Positions 51,012 through 60,732 are shown, counted from the first letter of the stretch. The stretch is 64,000 nt of DNA from Bdellovibrio bacteriovorus W (GCA_000525675.1 CP002190.1:1488001-1552000), one strand, 5' to 3'. The notes: a model not told the origin generated them from the letters alone. Made by a program: numbers and translations.

Positions 51012-51728
51012 ATGAGTATTGAAATTAAAGACCTCGACAAAAGCTTCGGCTCTAAGCAGGTCCTTAAAAATTTAAATCTATCTTTCAAAGAGGGAAGCTT
51101 CGTCAGCATTCTAGGAAGTTCGGGCTGTGGAAAATCCACACTTTTACGTCTCATTGCGGGACTTGAAACTCCTTCACGCGGCACCGTCTCTCTGACTCAA
51201 TCACCTATTAGTTATGTCTTTCAAGGCGCCAATCTTCTTCCGTGGAGAACGGCCCTTGAAAATGTCTTACTTCCATTGGAGCTAAAAAATGATTCTTCAA
51301 GATTGAACTTAGAAGAAGATGCTCTGGAAGCTCTTGAGAAAGTGCAGCTTCAACAAGCTGCCAAACTTTTCCCTCACGAACTCTCGGGTGGAATGCAGAT
51401 GCGGGTCTCCCTTGCTAGAGCTCTTGTGACAAAACCTAAAGTCCTACTGCTTGATGAACCCTTTGCAGCACTTGATGAACTCACTCGCTTTGAAATGCAA
51501 CGGCAACTCCTTGAACTGTGGCAAAGAGAAAGAATGAGTATTATATTTGTGACTCATTCTTTTTCGGAGGCCGCCTTTTTATCTGAGCGCATTGTGATGC
51601 TCAAAGCCCCAGGGCATATCTCTATGGATTTAGATCTTCAGTATTCTAGTCCGCGCGATGAAGCCTTCAGAACCTCTTTGGAACTTGCAGAGACGGTGCA
51701 CAAACTTTCAACGGAGCTTCGTCGATGA
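51012..51728 (+). CDS. ABC importer ATPase (SsuB/TauB-like)
   Basis: A 238-residue nucleotide-binding subunit. Walker A is GSSGCGKST (~37), the Q-loop SYVFQGANLLPW, signature LSGGMQMRVS, Walker B VLLLDEPFAALD and the switch His in FVTHSFSEA. The closest group is the SsuB/TauB/ThiZ set that pairs with NMT1-type binding proteins. The stop overlaps the permease start by 4 nt. Confidence 0.92.
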   Translation: MSIEIKDLDKSFGSKQVLKNLNLSFKEGSFVSILGSSGCGKSTLLRLIAGLETPSRGTVSLTQSPISYVFQGANLLPWRTALENVLLPLELKNDSSRLNLEEDALEALEKVQLQQAAKLFPHELSGGMQMRVSLARALVTKPKVLLLDEPFAALDELTRFEMQRQLLELWQRERMSIIFVTHSFSEAAFLSERIVMLKAPGHISMDLDLQYSSPRDEAFRTSLELAETVHKLSTELRR

Positions 51729-52462
51729 AAAAAATTTTTGCACCGTCGTTAGTTTTAATACTATCCATGGGACTTCTGGAGATTTTAGCTCTTAGTGGCT
51801 TTCTCAATCAAAGCCTTATCCCCGCTCCGAGCGATCTATTTAAGGTTCTCTTTGAAATGCCAGAGGAAATTCTTCAAGGAACTCAGGAAACACTTTTAAA
51901 CTCGTTTCTTGGTTTTTTACTCTCAGCAGTCTTTGGACTTTTAATTGCTTTTGTTTTTTCGCTCTCTAAAAATTTGCGAGATGCGATTTTGCCTTTTGCA
52001 GTTTTCTTTCAGACTGTTCCGATCATAGCCATTGCTCCACTTTTAGTTATTTATTTAGGTTTTGGTGCGCCGACCGTGATTGCTTCGGCCTTTATTGTTT
52101 CAATTTTTCCGATTATCGCAAATACATTGGTAGGACTCGAATCGTACCCAAAGGATCAATTGGATCTTTTTAAAATTTATAGAGCTTCACCATTTCAGAT
52201 CCTCTTTAAGCTAAAGCTTCCTTCGGCTTATCGCCATATCTATGCGGGTTTTAAAATTTCAGCGGGACTTTCGATCGTAGGCGTAATTGCCGGAGAATTT
52301 GTCGCAGGGGGCGGTCTTGGCGCGCTGATTGACTCTGCACGCACTCAGCAAAGAGTCGATATTGTCTTTGTTGCTTTATTTATCTTAGCTCTGATTGGTT
52401 TATTTTATCTAAGTGTTCTTGCTTTGTTGAACTTCACTATTTGCAAGAAAAGACCTCTTTAA
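51725..52462 (+). CDS. ABC importer permease
   Basis: A 245-residue permease with six TM helices and the EAA loop near VGLESYPKDQLDLFKIYRAS (~145-165), which contacts the ATPase. TM1 FAPSLVLILSMGLLEIL serves as a signal anchor. Overlaps the ATPase gene by 4 nt (ATGA) and precedes the binding protein by 13 nt, so all three are one transcript. Confidence 0.9.
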   Translation: MKKIFAPSLVLILSMGLLEILALSGFLNQSLIPAPSDLFKVLFEMPEEILQGTQETLLNSFLGFLLSAVFGLLIAFVFSLSKNLRDAILPFAVFFQTVPIIAIAPLLVIYLGFGAPTVIASAFIVSIFPIIANTLVGLESYPKDQLDLFKIYRASPFQILFKLKLPSAYRHIYAGFKISAGLSIVGVIAGEFVAGGGLGALIDSARTQQRVDIVFVALFILALIGLFYLSVLALLNFTICKKRPL

Positions 52463-52475
52463 AAGGAGTTTTATT

Positions 52476-53414
52476 ATGGTGAAAGCCTTTTCTAAATTTT
52501 TATTTTTAGCGATTCTTTTTTTCGCAAACCTCGTATTCTCAAAACCCCTCACTCTTGCTTTAAATTGGAAAGCAGAGCCTGAATTTGGCGGATTCTATAC
52601 CGCGCAGCTAGAAGGCATTTACAAAAAACATGGTTTAGATGTTAAAATTCTAGAGGGCGGATCTGGAACTCCCACTGTGCAAATGCTTGCTAACGGCAAA
52701 GTAGATTTTGCTATCGTCAGCGCCGATGAAATTATTATTTCGCAAGAGCGTAATCCAAAGAATAAATTAAAAGCTGTCTTTTCTGTTTACCACACATCTC
52801 CCCATATCATACTTACCCATGCCGAAAAGAACTACAGCAGCATTAAAGATGTATTTGCCTCTAAAGACACATTAGCTGTGCAATCAGGGCTTCCGTACTA
52901 TCAGTGGCTAGTAAAAACTCTCGGCAAGCCGCAGGCAAAAGTTGTTCCCTTCACGGGAGGCATCGCACACTTTCTGAATGATAAAAACTTTGCCCAACAA
53001 GGATTCATCACCACAGAACTTCTTGCAGCAGAAAAAACAGGTGCAAAAGTAAAACACTTCCTCATTGCTGATGCAGGCTACAACCCCTATCTCGTCGTTT
53101 TAGCCGTTAGAGAGAGTCTTTTAAAAGAAAAACCTGAGCTTGTTAAAAAACTTGTTCAGGCGGTGCGCGAAGGTTGGGAGGGATATTTAAAAGATCCTAC
53201 TAAAACCAATGCTGAGATCGCAAAACTCAATAAAGCCTTTGATCCAGAGATTCTAGAAAAAGCGGCTGAAATTCAAAAGCCCCTGATTCAATCCCCAGCG
53301 TCCCCTTTGGGCTCTATGACCCCTGAGCGCTGGAACACTCTGACGGAGCAGCTCAAATCCATTGGGTTGATTAAAGCGGCCCCAGAGGCCTCTAGTCTTT
53401 TTGAGAACCTATAA
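52476..53414 (+). CDS. Substrate-binding protein, NMT1/THI5-like
   Basis: A 312-residue exported protein (signal peptide ends VFS). The NMT1/THI5-like domain starts LALNWKAEPEFGGFYTAQ and includes GGSGTPTVQMLANGKVDFA; this domain binds pyrimidine precursors of thiamine or related riboflavin-type molecules in homologues. The operon holds no thi or rib genes, so the substrate is inferred only from the domain. Confidence 0.85.
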   Translation: MVKAFSKFLFLAILFFANLVFSKPLTLALNWKAEPEFGGFYTAQLEGIYKKHGLDVKILEGGSGTPTVQMLANGKVDFAIVSADEIIISQERNPKNKLKAVFSVYHTSPHIILTHAEKNYSSIKDVFASKDTLAVQSGLPYYQWLVKTLGKPQAKVVPFTGGIAHFLNDKNFAQQGFITTELLAAEKTGAKVKHFLIADAGYNPYLVVLAVRESLLKEKPELVKKLVQAVREGWEGYLKDPTKTNAEIAKLNKAFDPEILEKAAEIQKPLIQSPASPLGSMTPERWNTLTEQLKSIGLIKAAPEASSLFENL

Positions 53415-53587
53415 TAGACTCGCGTTTTAGTGAAAATTTCGATTTTTGATAAATTCTAAAGGAATTTTGATAGACTGCATTTTGAAAAACTGACCGCAAA
53501 AACTGCGGAGATCTTGACGAAGCGCCCCAATGCCAGTACAACAGCCCGTTCGTCCTCCGTTTAGTTTTGGGGAGGTAAGGAGTGCTT

Positions 53588-54142
53588 ATGAAAATCAAAC
53601 TGACTGAAGTTCCTGAAGAAGGCCGTGACTACCGCTGGTCTTCGAAAACCGGTGAAGCAAATGCCGTTTTGAAGGACATTATCGGACAAAACTCTTACGA
53701 GGCTGATTTCTTCATTCGTCCTTTAAACTCTCGTGATTTTGAAATGACGGGAAGAATCTCTACGAAGAGCCCAGAAGTTTGCTCTCGCTGCGGCCAAGAT
53801 ATTGATTTTCCAGTGAATTCTAAATTTCACGAGATCCTTATTCCGAAACAAAGCCAAGGGCGTACAGGTAAATACTCTAAAGTAAATCACGTGAGTGATC
53901 TGCCTGATTCAGGTCCTGAGTTCACAGAGTACGAAGACATGGTTTTTGATATGGGTGAGTATCTTCATGAAGTAGTCGCCCTAGCCATTCCTTTTAATCC
54001 AGTAGGATCTAAAGAGGACCACGGTGATTGTTCTTTCTATGACCCAACCAAGAAAGATCAAACCTTGATTTATGACGATGTAATGCCCGAAGAAGTAGCA
54101 AAAAACCCATTCGCTGCTCTAAAGGGTATCAAAATTAATTAA
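53588..54142 (+). CDS. YceD family (DUF177) protein
   Basis: A 184-residue protein next to rpmF, as in most bacteria, where yceD has been implicated in 23S rRNA or ribosome assembly. The start is ATG 53588 with AAGGAG 5 nt before. The DUF177 core has CSRCGQDIDFPV (a Cys pair), a central FTEYEDMVFDMGEYLHEVVAL and the acidic FYDPTKKDQ region. A promoter for rpmF lies downstream in the gap. Confidence 0.85.
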   Translation: MKIKLTEVPEEGRDYRWSSKTGEANAVLKDIIGQNSYEADFFIRPLNSRDFEMTGRISTKSPEVCSRCGQDIDFPVNSKFHEILIPKQSQGRTGKYSKVNHVSDLPDSGPEFTEYEDMVFDMGEYLHEVVALAIPFNPVGSKEDHGDCSFYDPTKKDQTLIYDDVMPEEVAKNPFAALKGIKIN

Positions 54143-54163
54143 ATTGTTGATTTTTATCATTCT

Positions 54164-54192
54164 TTGGTTAAATTAACGTGCTTTGCTAATAA
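54164..54192 (+). promoter_or_regulatory. Candidate promoter before rpmF
   Basis: TTGGTT, a 17-nt spacer and TAATAA, 22 nt upstream of the rpmF ATG at 54214. Confidence 0.45.
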
Positions 54193-54213
54193 TGACTTTA
54201 AAAGAGGTATGAA

Positions 54214-54399
54214 ATGCCAACTCCTAAGAAAAAGACATCTCGTTCAAAACGCGACATGCGCCGCGCTCACGATTTCCTAACTGCTCCAGCTGTTGCTGTT
54301 GAGAAAAAAACTGGCGAACTAGTTCGTCCACACGTTGCTAATAAAGGTGCTGATGGCGCTTTATATTACAAAGGTAAACAAATCACTGCAGCCAAGTAG
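54214..54399 (+). CDS. rpmF: Ribosomal protein L32
   Basis: A 61-residue bL32. The N-terminal sequence PTPKKKTSRSKRDMRRAH is diagnostic. This copy lacks the CxxC zinc cysteines seen in some L32 proteins, as is usual in many Gram-negatives. AAGAGGT precedes the ATG. The gene stands between yceD and fabH; plsX, which usually follows rpmF, is missing. Confidence 0.97.
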   Translation: MPTPKKKTSRSKRDMRRAHDFLTAPAVAVEKKTGELVRPHVANKGADGALYYKGKQITAAK

Positions 54400-54418
54400 G
54401 CTGTAGTAGGTGAAATCC

Positions 54419-55414
54419 ATGGCAGGAACATTTCGATCTCGAGTAGCAGGGATAGGCTCGTATCTTCCAGAGAAGGTTCTCACGAACCAAGATCTTGAAA
54501 AAATGGTTGATACGAATGATCAATGGATCGTCGAGCGCACTGGGATCGAAAGACGCCATTTGGCGGCTGAAGGTCAAGCCACATCAGACCTCAGCCTTGA
54601 AGCTTCTAAAAGAGCCCTCGAAGACGCAGGGCTCACAGCTCAAGACATTGACATGATTATTGTTGGAACCGTTACTGGAGACCGACAAATGCCTTCCACA
54701 GCTTGTTATCTACAAAGCAAACTGGGTTGCGGCAACATTATGGCCTTTGACCTGAATGCAGCTTGTTCTGGATTTCTCTATGGAATCTCCATCGCCGACC
54801 AATTCATTCGCACAGGTGTTTACAAAAACATTCTTGTAGTGGGTGCTGAGGTTCTTCATCGTTTCGTAAACTTTAAAGATCGCGAAACATGCATTCTGTT
54901 TGGAGATGGTGCGGGAGCATGGGTTCTTTCTCAAGCTAAAGCTGGAGAAACACAGATCATCGAATCTACCCACATGCACGCAGATGGCAACCTTGCAGAG
55001 TTACTCACTCTTCCTGGTGGCGGCAGCTTGATGCCTCAATCTCAAGAAGTTCTAGATAATAATCTTCAATTCGTCTCTATGAAGGGACGAGAAATCTTTA
55101 AAAACGCAGTTCGTACAATGGCACTTTGCTGTAAAGAAGCTCTCGCAGCTAATAACATTACAGCAGATCAAGTGGATTGGGTTGTTCCCCACCAAGCCAA
55201 TAAACGCATCGTCGAAGCGGTTGCTGACCACCTTGAGTTCCCAATGGAACGCATGATCGTTTACTTGCACGAAACTGGTAACACTTCGTCTGCCTCTATT
55301 CCCCTAGCCTTTGACTGGGCTCAGAAAAACGGAAAGATCAAACGTGGGCAAACAATCCTTCTCACGGCTTTCGGTGCGGGACTCACTTCAGGCAGCGTAC
55401 TACTGAGGTACTAA
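54419..55414 (+). CDS. fabH: 3-oxoacyl-ACP synthase III
   Basis: Starts fatty-acid elongation by condensing acetyl-CoA with malonyl-ACP. A 331-residue KAS III with Cys116 in NAACSGFLYG, His258 in PHQANKR and Asn ~288 in ETGNTSSAS. The start is ATG 54419 (AGGTGA upstream); a GTG at 54410 is less likely. It is 19 nt after rpmF, and fabD starts 3 nt after its stop. Confidence 0.96.
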   Translation: MAGTFRSRVAGIGSYLPEKVLTNQDLEKMVDTNDQWIVERTGIERRHLAAEGQATSDLSLEASKRALEDAGLTAQDIDMIIVGTVTGDRQMPSTACYLQSKLGCGNIMAFDLNAACSGFLYGISIADQFIRTGVYKNILVVGAEVLHRFVNFKDRETCILFGDGAGAWVLSQAKAGETQIIESTHMHADGNLAELLTLPGGGSLMPQSQEVLDNNLQFVSMKGREIFKNAVRTMALCCKEALAANNITADQVDWVVPHQANKRIVEAVADHLEFPMERMIVYLHETGNTSSASIPLAFDWAQKNGKIKRGQTILLTAFGAGLTSGSVLLRY

Positions 55415-55417
55415 ATA

Positions 55418-56392
55418 ATGTTTACACTTGTTTTTCCGGGACAAGGAAGCCAGCAACCTGGCATGGGCCGTTTTTTATTCGAAAACTTCAAAGTAGCTCA
55501 AGAAACTTTTGAAGAAGCTTCCGATGCATTGAAACAAGACATGAAGGCTCTTTGTTTTGAGGGCTCTGAAGCTGATCTGGCTCTGACAGAAAATACTCAA
55601 CCTGCACTTCTCTTAGTCTCCACAGCTACCCAAAGAGTCTTGGCCAATGACTTTGGAATCAAAGCACACTCTGCTGCAGGCCACTCAATTGGTGAGTATG
55701 CAGCTCTTGTCGCTGCAGGTGTTTTACCATTCGCTGACGGCATGAAGGCGGTTCGTACACGCGGCCAAGCCATGCAATCCGCTGTTCCAGTAGGACAAGG
55801 TGGCATGGTGGCGGTTCTTGGATTAGAACCAGAGCAAGTTGCAACTCTTTGCGAATACACTGTTAAAAATTCTGGTCATGGTCCTCTTTCGGCTGCGAAC
55901 TTCAATAGCCCTGGGCAAATTGTGATTTCTGGCTCTATGAACGCCATCAATTGGCTAAAAGATAACTTCAAGCCAGAAGTTATTTTCACAGAAGCTCCAC
56001 GCCGTGCGAAGTTGATCCCACTAACGGTTTCAGCCCCGTTTCACTGTGAAATGATGAAGCCTGCTGAAGATAAAATGCGTGAAGTTTTAACTTCAATTGA
56101 ATTTAAGGACTCAGCTTTTCCAATCATTCAAAACTTCAATGCTAAAGCTGAGACTGAAGCTGCCACTCTGCGTGAAAATTTAATTCGTCAAGTTTCAGCT
56201 CCAGTTCTTTGGACTCAGAGCATGGAGACGCTAAAAGCGATGGGCCAAGCTCAAGTGATTGAATGCGGCGCTGGCAAGGTCATCCAAGGTCTTCTAAAGA
56301 AAATTGATGCTGATTTCTTCAAAGTTATGACGACCACATCGATGGAAGATATCAAATCTATTGAGGAATTTTTGAAAGCTTCGAGTCAATAA
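55418..56392 (+). CDS. fabD: Malonyl-CoA-ACP transacylase
   Basis: Moves malonate from CoA to ACP. A 324-residue enzyme with the Gln motif (FPGQGSQQPGMG) at the start, the catalytic Ser90 in GHSIGEYAA, and the His partner in VSAPFHCEMM (~207). Tight operon: 3 nt after fabH and 78 nt before fabG's start. Confidence 0.95.
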   Translation: MFTLVFPGQGSQQPGMGRFLFENFKVAQETFEEASDALKQDMKALCFEGSEADLALTENTQPALLLVSTATQRVLANDFGIKAHSAAGHSIGEYAALVAAGVLPFADGMKAVRTRGQAMQSAVPVGQGGMVAVLGLEPEQVATLCEYTVKNSGHGPLSAANFNSPGQIVISGSMNAINWLKDNFKPEVIFTEAPRRAKLIPLTVSAPFHCEMMKPAEDKMREVLTSIEFKDSAFPIIQNFNAKAETEAATLRENLIRQVSAPVLWTQSMETLKAMGQAQVIECGAGKVIQGLLKKIDADFFKVMTTTSMEDIKSIEEFLKASSQ

Positions 56393-56470
56393 AATCACTT
56401 GAGCTTTTACTTGAGTTCAGACAGAGTGTGCTCTGAAAACAACAGACTCTGTTTAAAAAAGGATTTTAAA

Positions 56471-57220
56471 ATGAGCGGAAAATCACTTCAAGGAAAGAAG
56501 ATTGTCGTCACTGGTGGAAGCCGTGGTATCGGCGCAGCCATTGTACAACTTCTTGCAGAAGAAGGTGCTCAAGTTGCTTTTACTTATTCTTCTCGTGAAG
56601 AATCAGCACAAAAAGTTCTCGAAAGTCTTTCTGGCGAAGGTCACTTCCATATCAAAATGAATATTGCAGACGAAGCCTCTGTTGCAGAAGCTACTGAAAC
56701 TATTTTCTCCAAGTGGCCTGAAGTCGACGGACTTGTGAACAATGCTGGTATCACAAAAGATCAACTTCTATTGCGCATGAAGGCCGAAGATTTTGATTCT
56801 GTTATCAATACAAATCTACGTGGTACTTTTTTAGTTACCAAAGCTTTTACAAAACCAATGATGAAGTCTCGCAAAGGCTCTATCGTAAATATCGTTTCCA
56901 TTATTGGCGAAATCGGTAACGCTGGTCAGGCAAACTATGCGGCTTCTAAAGCTGGTACGATTGCTTTCGGAAAGTCCGTAGCACAAGAACTTGCTTCACG
57001 TAATATTCGCGTGAACAACGTAGCTCCTGGCTTTATCGGAACTGAGATGACTGAAATCTTATCCGAAGAAGTAAAAGCAAAAATGCTTGAGAAGATTCCT
57101 TTAGGAAAAGTTGGCGAAGGTCGCGACATTGCTCAAGCAGTTAGATTTTTAGTCAGTGATGAATCGCAATACATCACGGGACACACGCTGGACGTAAACG
57201 GCGGCATGCACATGAATTAG
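56471..57220 (+). CDS. fabG: 3-oxoacyl-ACP reductase
   Basis: NADPH-dependent reductase of fatty-acid elongation. A 249-residue short-chain dehydrogenase: TGGSRGIGAAI (NADPH loop), NNAGITKD, the catalytic Tyr156 and Lys160 in NYAASKAG, and the VNNVAPGFIGTEM loop. The start is ATG 56471, after AAAGGA; the frame is open upstream without a start signal. Confidence 0.96.
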   Translation: MSGKSLQGKKIVVTGGSRGIGAAIVQLLAEEGAQVAFTYSSREESAQKVLESLSGEGHFHIKMNIADEASVAEATETIFSKWPEVDGLVNNAGITKDQLLLRMKAEDFDSVINTNLRGTFLVTKAFTKPMMKSRKGSIVNIVSIIGEIGNAGQANYAASKAGTIAFGKSVAQELASRNIRVNNVAPGFIGTEMTEILSEEVKAKMLEKIPLGKVGEGRDIAQAVRFLVSDESQYITGHTLDVNGGMHMN

Positions 57221-57335
57221 TTTTTAAAACCCATCGAGCTGACAATGAAGAATAGAGAGTTGTCTTTGTTTTTCAAATCACCGTCGGGATTTTTTAAAAT
57301 TGTTTTTAAAATAGATGAACGCATTAGGAGGAAAA

Positions 57336-57572
57336 ATGGCTATTCATCCAAAGGTAAAAGACATCATTGTTGAGCAACTTGGCGTAGATCCAGATAAAGT
57401 TAAAGCAGAAGCTTCTTTCATCGACGATCTAGGTGCAGACAGCCTTGATATCGTAGAGCTAGTTATGGCTATGGAAGAAGAATTCGACATCGAAATTCCA
57501 GACGAAGATGCTGAGAAGCTAAAAACAGTTCAAGACGTAGCTTCTTACCTTGAGAAAAAAGGAAAAGCTTAA
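57336..57572 (+). CDS. acpP: Acyl carrier protein
   Basis: A 78-residue ACP that carries the acyl chain on a phosphopantetheine attached to Ser36 ([12 protein letters not shown]). AGGAGG is 5 nt before ATG 57336, so the earlier in-frame ATG at 57315 is rejected. The C-terminus is acidic and helical as in ACPs. fabF begins 5 nt downstream. Confidence 0.97.
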   Translation: MAIHPKVKDIIVEQLGVDPDKVKAEASFIDDLGADSLDIVELVMAMEEEFDIEIPDEDAEKLKTVQDVASYLEKKGKA

Positions 57573-57577
57573 TCAAT

Positions 57578-58846
57578 ATGAACTCCCGATTTGAACGCCC
57601 ATCAAAACCACAAAGAAGAGTTGTCGTAACTGGAGTTGGCGCTGTCACTCCACTTGGTAACACGATTGAAGAAAGCTGGTCTGCTGCCCTTAAGGGTCAG
57701 TCTGGTATCGCTCCAATCACCAAGTTCGATACGACTGGATTCGATGTTACTTTTGCTGGCGAAGTGAAAGGCTTTAATGCTGATCTCTACGTCGATAAAA
57801 AAGAGCAAAAGAAAATGGGCGAGTTTATTCACTACTCTATCGCAGCATCTAAAATGGCTATTGATATGGCTAAATTAGAACTGACAGAAGAAGTGAAGAA
57901 TCAAACGGGAGTGATTATCGGTGTTGGTATTGGTGGATTAGACATCATTGCCGACACTGCTGTTAAGCTTAAAGAGAGAGGACCTGGTCGTATCAGTCCT
58001 TTCTTTATTCCATCTGTTATTACAAACCTAGCAGCTGGACAAACATCTATCGCTCTTGGACTGAAAGGTCCAAACTACTCTGTAACATCCGCGTGCGCCT
58101 CTGGAGTTCACTCCATTGGAGACGCTGTTCGCTATATCCGCGACGGATTAACAGATGTGATGCTTGCTGGTGGTGCTGAGAGCACAATCTGCGGCCTTGC
58201 GGTAGGTGGTTTTGCAGCTATGCGCGCCCTTTCTACTCGTAACGATGCTCCTGAAAAAGCAAGCCGCCCATGGGATAAAGACCGTGATGGCTTCGTTCTA
58301 GCAGAAGGTGCAGCAATGCTTTGCCTTGAGTCCTTGGAGCACGCTCAAAAGCGCGGTGCCACGATTCTTTGTGAAGTGACTGGCTACGGTGCCACAGCAG
58401 ATGCCTTCCATATGACATCCCCAGCTCCTGAAGGAGAAGGTGGATACCAAGCAATGAAACAAGCTCTTAAAGACTCTGGCTTAGAAGCTCAAGATATCCA
58501 ATACGTAAACGCGCATGGAACCAGCACTCCAGTGGGTGATGGTCTTGAATCTGCGGCAATCAAAAGACTTCTGGGCGATCATGCTAAAAAAGTCTGGGTT
58601 TCTTCAACGAAGTCTATGACAGGCCACGCTCTGGGTGCTGCTGGTGCTATTGAATCTGCATTCTGTGTTATGGCAATTCGCGATCAGATCGTACCGCCAA
58701 CAATCAATCTTGAAAATCCAAGTGAAGACTGCGATCTTGATTATGTTCCAAACGAAGCTCGCAAAGGCAACATTGAGAACGTTATCAATAATAGCTTTGG
58801 ATTTGGTGGAACAAACGCATCTGTTATTTTCTCTAAATTAAAGTAG
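57578..58846 (+). CDS. fabF: 3-oxoacyl-ACP synthase II
   Basis: Elongates acyl-ACP with malonyl-ACP. A 422-residue KAS II with Cys173 in SACASGVHS, His ~313 in NAHGTSTPVGD and His ~349 in TGHALGAAG. It is 5 nt after acpP, and rpiB starts 6 nt after its stop, so the lipid genes continue into pentose metabolism. Confidence 0.97.
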   Translation: MNSRFERPSKPQRRVVVTGVGAVTPLGNTIEESWSAALKGQSGIAPITKFDTTGFDVTFAGEVKGFNADLYVDKKEQKKMGEFIHYSIAASKMAIDMAKLELTEEVKNQTGVIIGVGIGGLDIIADTAVKLKERGPGRISPFFIPSVITNLAAGQTSIALGLKGPNYSVTSACASGVHSIGDAVRYIRDGLTDVMLAGGAESTICGLAVGGFAAMRALSTRNDAPEKASRPWDKDRDGFVLAEGAAMLCLESLEHAQKRGATILCEVTGYGATADAFHMTSPAPEGEGGYQAMKQALKDSGLEAQDIQYVNAHGTSTPVGDGLESAAIKRLLGDHAKKVWVSSTKSMTGHALGAAGAIESAFCVMAIRDQIVPPTINLENPSEDCDLDYVPNEARKGNIENVINNSFGFGGTNASVIFSKLK

Positions 58847-58852
58847 GTCTTT

Positions 58853-59329
58853 ATGGTGGTATACGTAGGCTGCGATCATGCGGGTTTGGATTTAAAACTT
58901 AAAGTGATGGCAGCTATGCCCCATGTTCAATGGAAAGATATGGGGACCTATACGTCAGACTCCGTCGATTACCCCGACTATGCTAATAAAGTCTGCGAAG
59001 AGATTGTTAAAGTAGATCTTCAAAATAAAAAAGAACTTAAAGTAGATTCTAAAGATGGTTCCGCTATGGGGATTCTCATTTGCGGATCGGGCCAAGGTAT
59101 GGCTATTCGTGCGAATCGCTTTCCAAACATCCGTGCGGCTCTTTGCTGGAACGAAGAGATCGTTCATCTGTCTAGAGAGCACAACAACGCCAACATCCTG
59201 TGTCTTGGGGCGCGCTTTCTTTCCCCAGAACAAGCTGCTAAGATGATTGAAATTTTTCTTCAGACACCTTTTGCTGGCGGTCGCCATCAAGGTCGAGTGG
59301 ATAAATTATCAAGTGAACTTGGCTGCTAG
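58853..59329 (+). CDS. rpiB: Ribose-5-phosphate isomerase B
   Basis: Interconverts ribose-5-P and ribulose-5-P. A 158-residue RpiB: CDHAGLDLK near the start, SVDYPDYA, the active-site Cys in LICGSGQGMAIRANR and REHNNANILCLGAR. It has an extra ~15 residues (DLQNKKELKVDSKDG) before the CGSG block compared with the usual ~150. The gene follows fabF at 6 nt. Confidence 0.95.
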   Translation: MVVYVGCDHAGLDLKLKVMAAMPHVQWKDMGTYTSDSVDYPDYANKVCEEIVKVDLQNKKELKVDSKDGSAMGILICGSGQGMAIRANRFPNIRAALCWNEEIVHLSREHNNANILCLGARFLSPEQAAKMIEIFLQTPFAGGRHQGRVDKLSSELGC

Positions 59330-59389
59330 GATTTAAAGTATATCTTTAAACCTTATCACAATCTTAAAGATAACCTTGAGCGGCTTAGC

Positions 59390-59419
59390 TTGAAGAGTTT
59401 ACTTGTTAGCGGCTATGCT
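59390..59419 (+). promoter_or_regulatory. Candidate promoter of glyA
   Basis: TTGAAG, an 18-nt spacer and TATGCT, 65 nt before the ATG. The 10-mer GCTATGCTAT here also occurs at 19476-19485, just before the L,D-transpeptidase gene. Confidence 0.35.
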
Positions 59420-59434
59420 ATTTGAGATTTAATT

Positions 59435-59456
59435 TTAAGTATTAGTTTAAGTATTA
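59435..59456 (+). repeat. Two 10-bp direct repeats in the glyA leader
   Basis: TTAAGTATTA at 59435-59444 and 59447-59456, a 12-bp period, close to one helix turn; a possible regulator site. No glycine riboswitch landmarks were found. Confidence 0.4.
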
Positions 59457-59484
59457 ACTGTTTTTGCGAGTGTAAGGAGACACC

Positions 59485-60732
59485 ATGCATTTCACATCAC
59501 AACCTCTTTCACAAATTGATCCTGAAGTAACAGCTGCCATTGCGGCCGAATCAGAAAGACAACAATTTGGTCTGGAAATGATTGCTTCTGAAAACTACAC
59601 CTCTAAAGCGGTCATGGAAGCTCAAGGCTCTATCCTTACAAATAAGTATGCTGAAGGTTATCCTGGAAAACGTTACTACGGTGGTTGTGCTAACGTAGAC
59701 GTTGTAGAGACCTTAGCTATTGAAAGAGCAAAGAAACTCTTCGGAGCAGGCTTTGCCAACGTTCAACCACACTCTGGCTCTCAGGCCAATATGGCCGTTT
59801 ACCTAGCGGCATGTAAAGCTGGCGATACTATCATGGGGATGGATCTTTCCCATGGTGGTCACTTAACTCATGGTTCTCCAGTGAACTTCAGTGGTTTGCT
59901 TTTCAAAGCCGCTTCATACAAATTGGATGAGAAAACCGGTCGCCTTAATTACGACACTATTCGCGCCACTGCGAAAGAAGTTAAACCTCAGCTTTTAATT
60001 GCTGGTTACAGTGCATATCCAAGAACTTTGGATTTTGCAAAATTTAAAGAAATTGCTGACGAAGTGGGTGCGAAGCTTTTAGTGGATATGGCGCACTTTG
60101 CAGGGCTCGTGGCTTCTGGTCATCACCCGTCTCCAGTTCCTTATGCTGACTATATCACAACGACGACGCATAAAACTTTACGTGGCCCTCGTGGCGGTAT
60201 GATTCTTACGAACTCTGAAGAAAATGCGAAGACTATGAACTCCCGCATTTTCCCTGGTATTCAAGGGGGCCCTCTTGAGCATGTGATCGCTGGTAAAGCA
60301 GTGGCATTCGGTGAGGCTTTAAAACCTGAGTTTACAACTTACAGCGGTCACGTGATTGAAAACGCTAAAGTTCTTGCCGAAGCACTTCTATCTGAAGGCT
60401 TCAACCTTGTAACTGGTGGTACAGATAATCACTTGATCCTCATGGATTTGAGCGATCGTGAAATCACTGGAAAAGTGGCAGAACAAGTTCTAGACGAATC
60501 AGGAATCACTGTGAATAAAAACACAGTCCCGAACGAAAAACGTTCTCCATTTGTAACCAGCGGCATTCGCTTAGGAACACCGGCGCTTACAACTCGCGGA
60601 ATGGGTCCTTCAGAAATGAAGCAAATTGCAAAATGGATTTCTCAAGTTCTAAACAATGCGGACGACGCTGCTTTAAAAGCAAAAGTTCATGAGAGTGTTC
60701 GTGAGCTTTGCAAAAGCTTCCCGATTTACTAA
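59485..60732 (+). CDS. glyA: Serine hydroxymethyltransferase
   Basis: Converts serine and THF to glycine and methylene-THF. The 415-residue PLP enzyme has the Lys in [14 protein letters not shown], the tetrahydrofolate/PLP motif [17 protein letters not shown]-like start (residues 30-50) and [18 protein letters not shown] precedes the ATG. A terminator follows 36 nt after the stop. Confidence 0.97.
   Translation: MHFTSQPLSQIDPEVTAAIAAESERQQFGLEMIASENYTSKAVMEAQGSILTNKYAEGYPGKRYYGGCANVDVVETLAIERAKKLFGAGFANVQPHSGSQANMAVYLAACKAGDTIMGMDLSHGGHLTHGSPVNFSGLLFKAASYKLDEKTGRLNYDTIRATAKEVKPQLLIAGYSAYPRTLDFAKFKEIADEVGAKLLVDMAHFAGLVASGHHPSPVPYADYITTTTHKTLRGPRGGMILTNSEENAKTMNSRIFPGIQGGPLEHVIAGKAVAFGEALKPEFTTYSGHVIENAKVLAEALLSEGFNLVTGGTDNHLILMDLSDREITGKVAEQVLDESGITVNKNTVPNEKRSPFVTSGIRLGTPALTTRGMGPSEMKQIAKWISQVLNNADDAALKAKVHESVRELCKSFPIY

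Noticed and set aside
50900-53414. TPP riboswitch before the NMT1/THI5-type importer
   Set aside because: No CUGAGA-type landmark or fitting fold in the 200 bp before 51012.
57315-57335. Earlier ATG for acpP at 57315
   Set aside because: AGGAGG sits right before ATG 57336, and the extra residues are not in ACPs.
59330-59484. Glycine riboswitch before glyA
   Set aside because: The leader is short and AT-rich and lacks the conserved tandem aptamer pieces.
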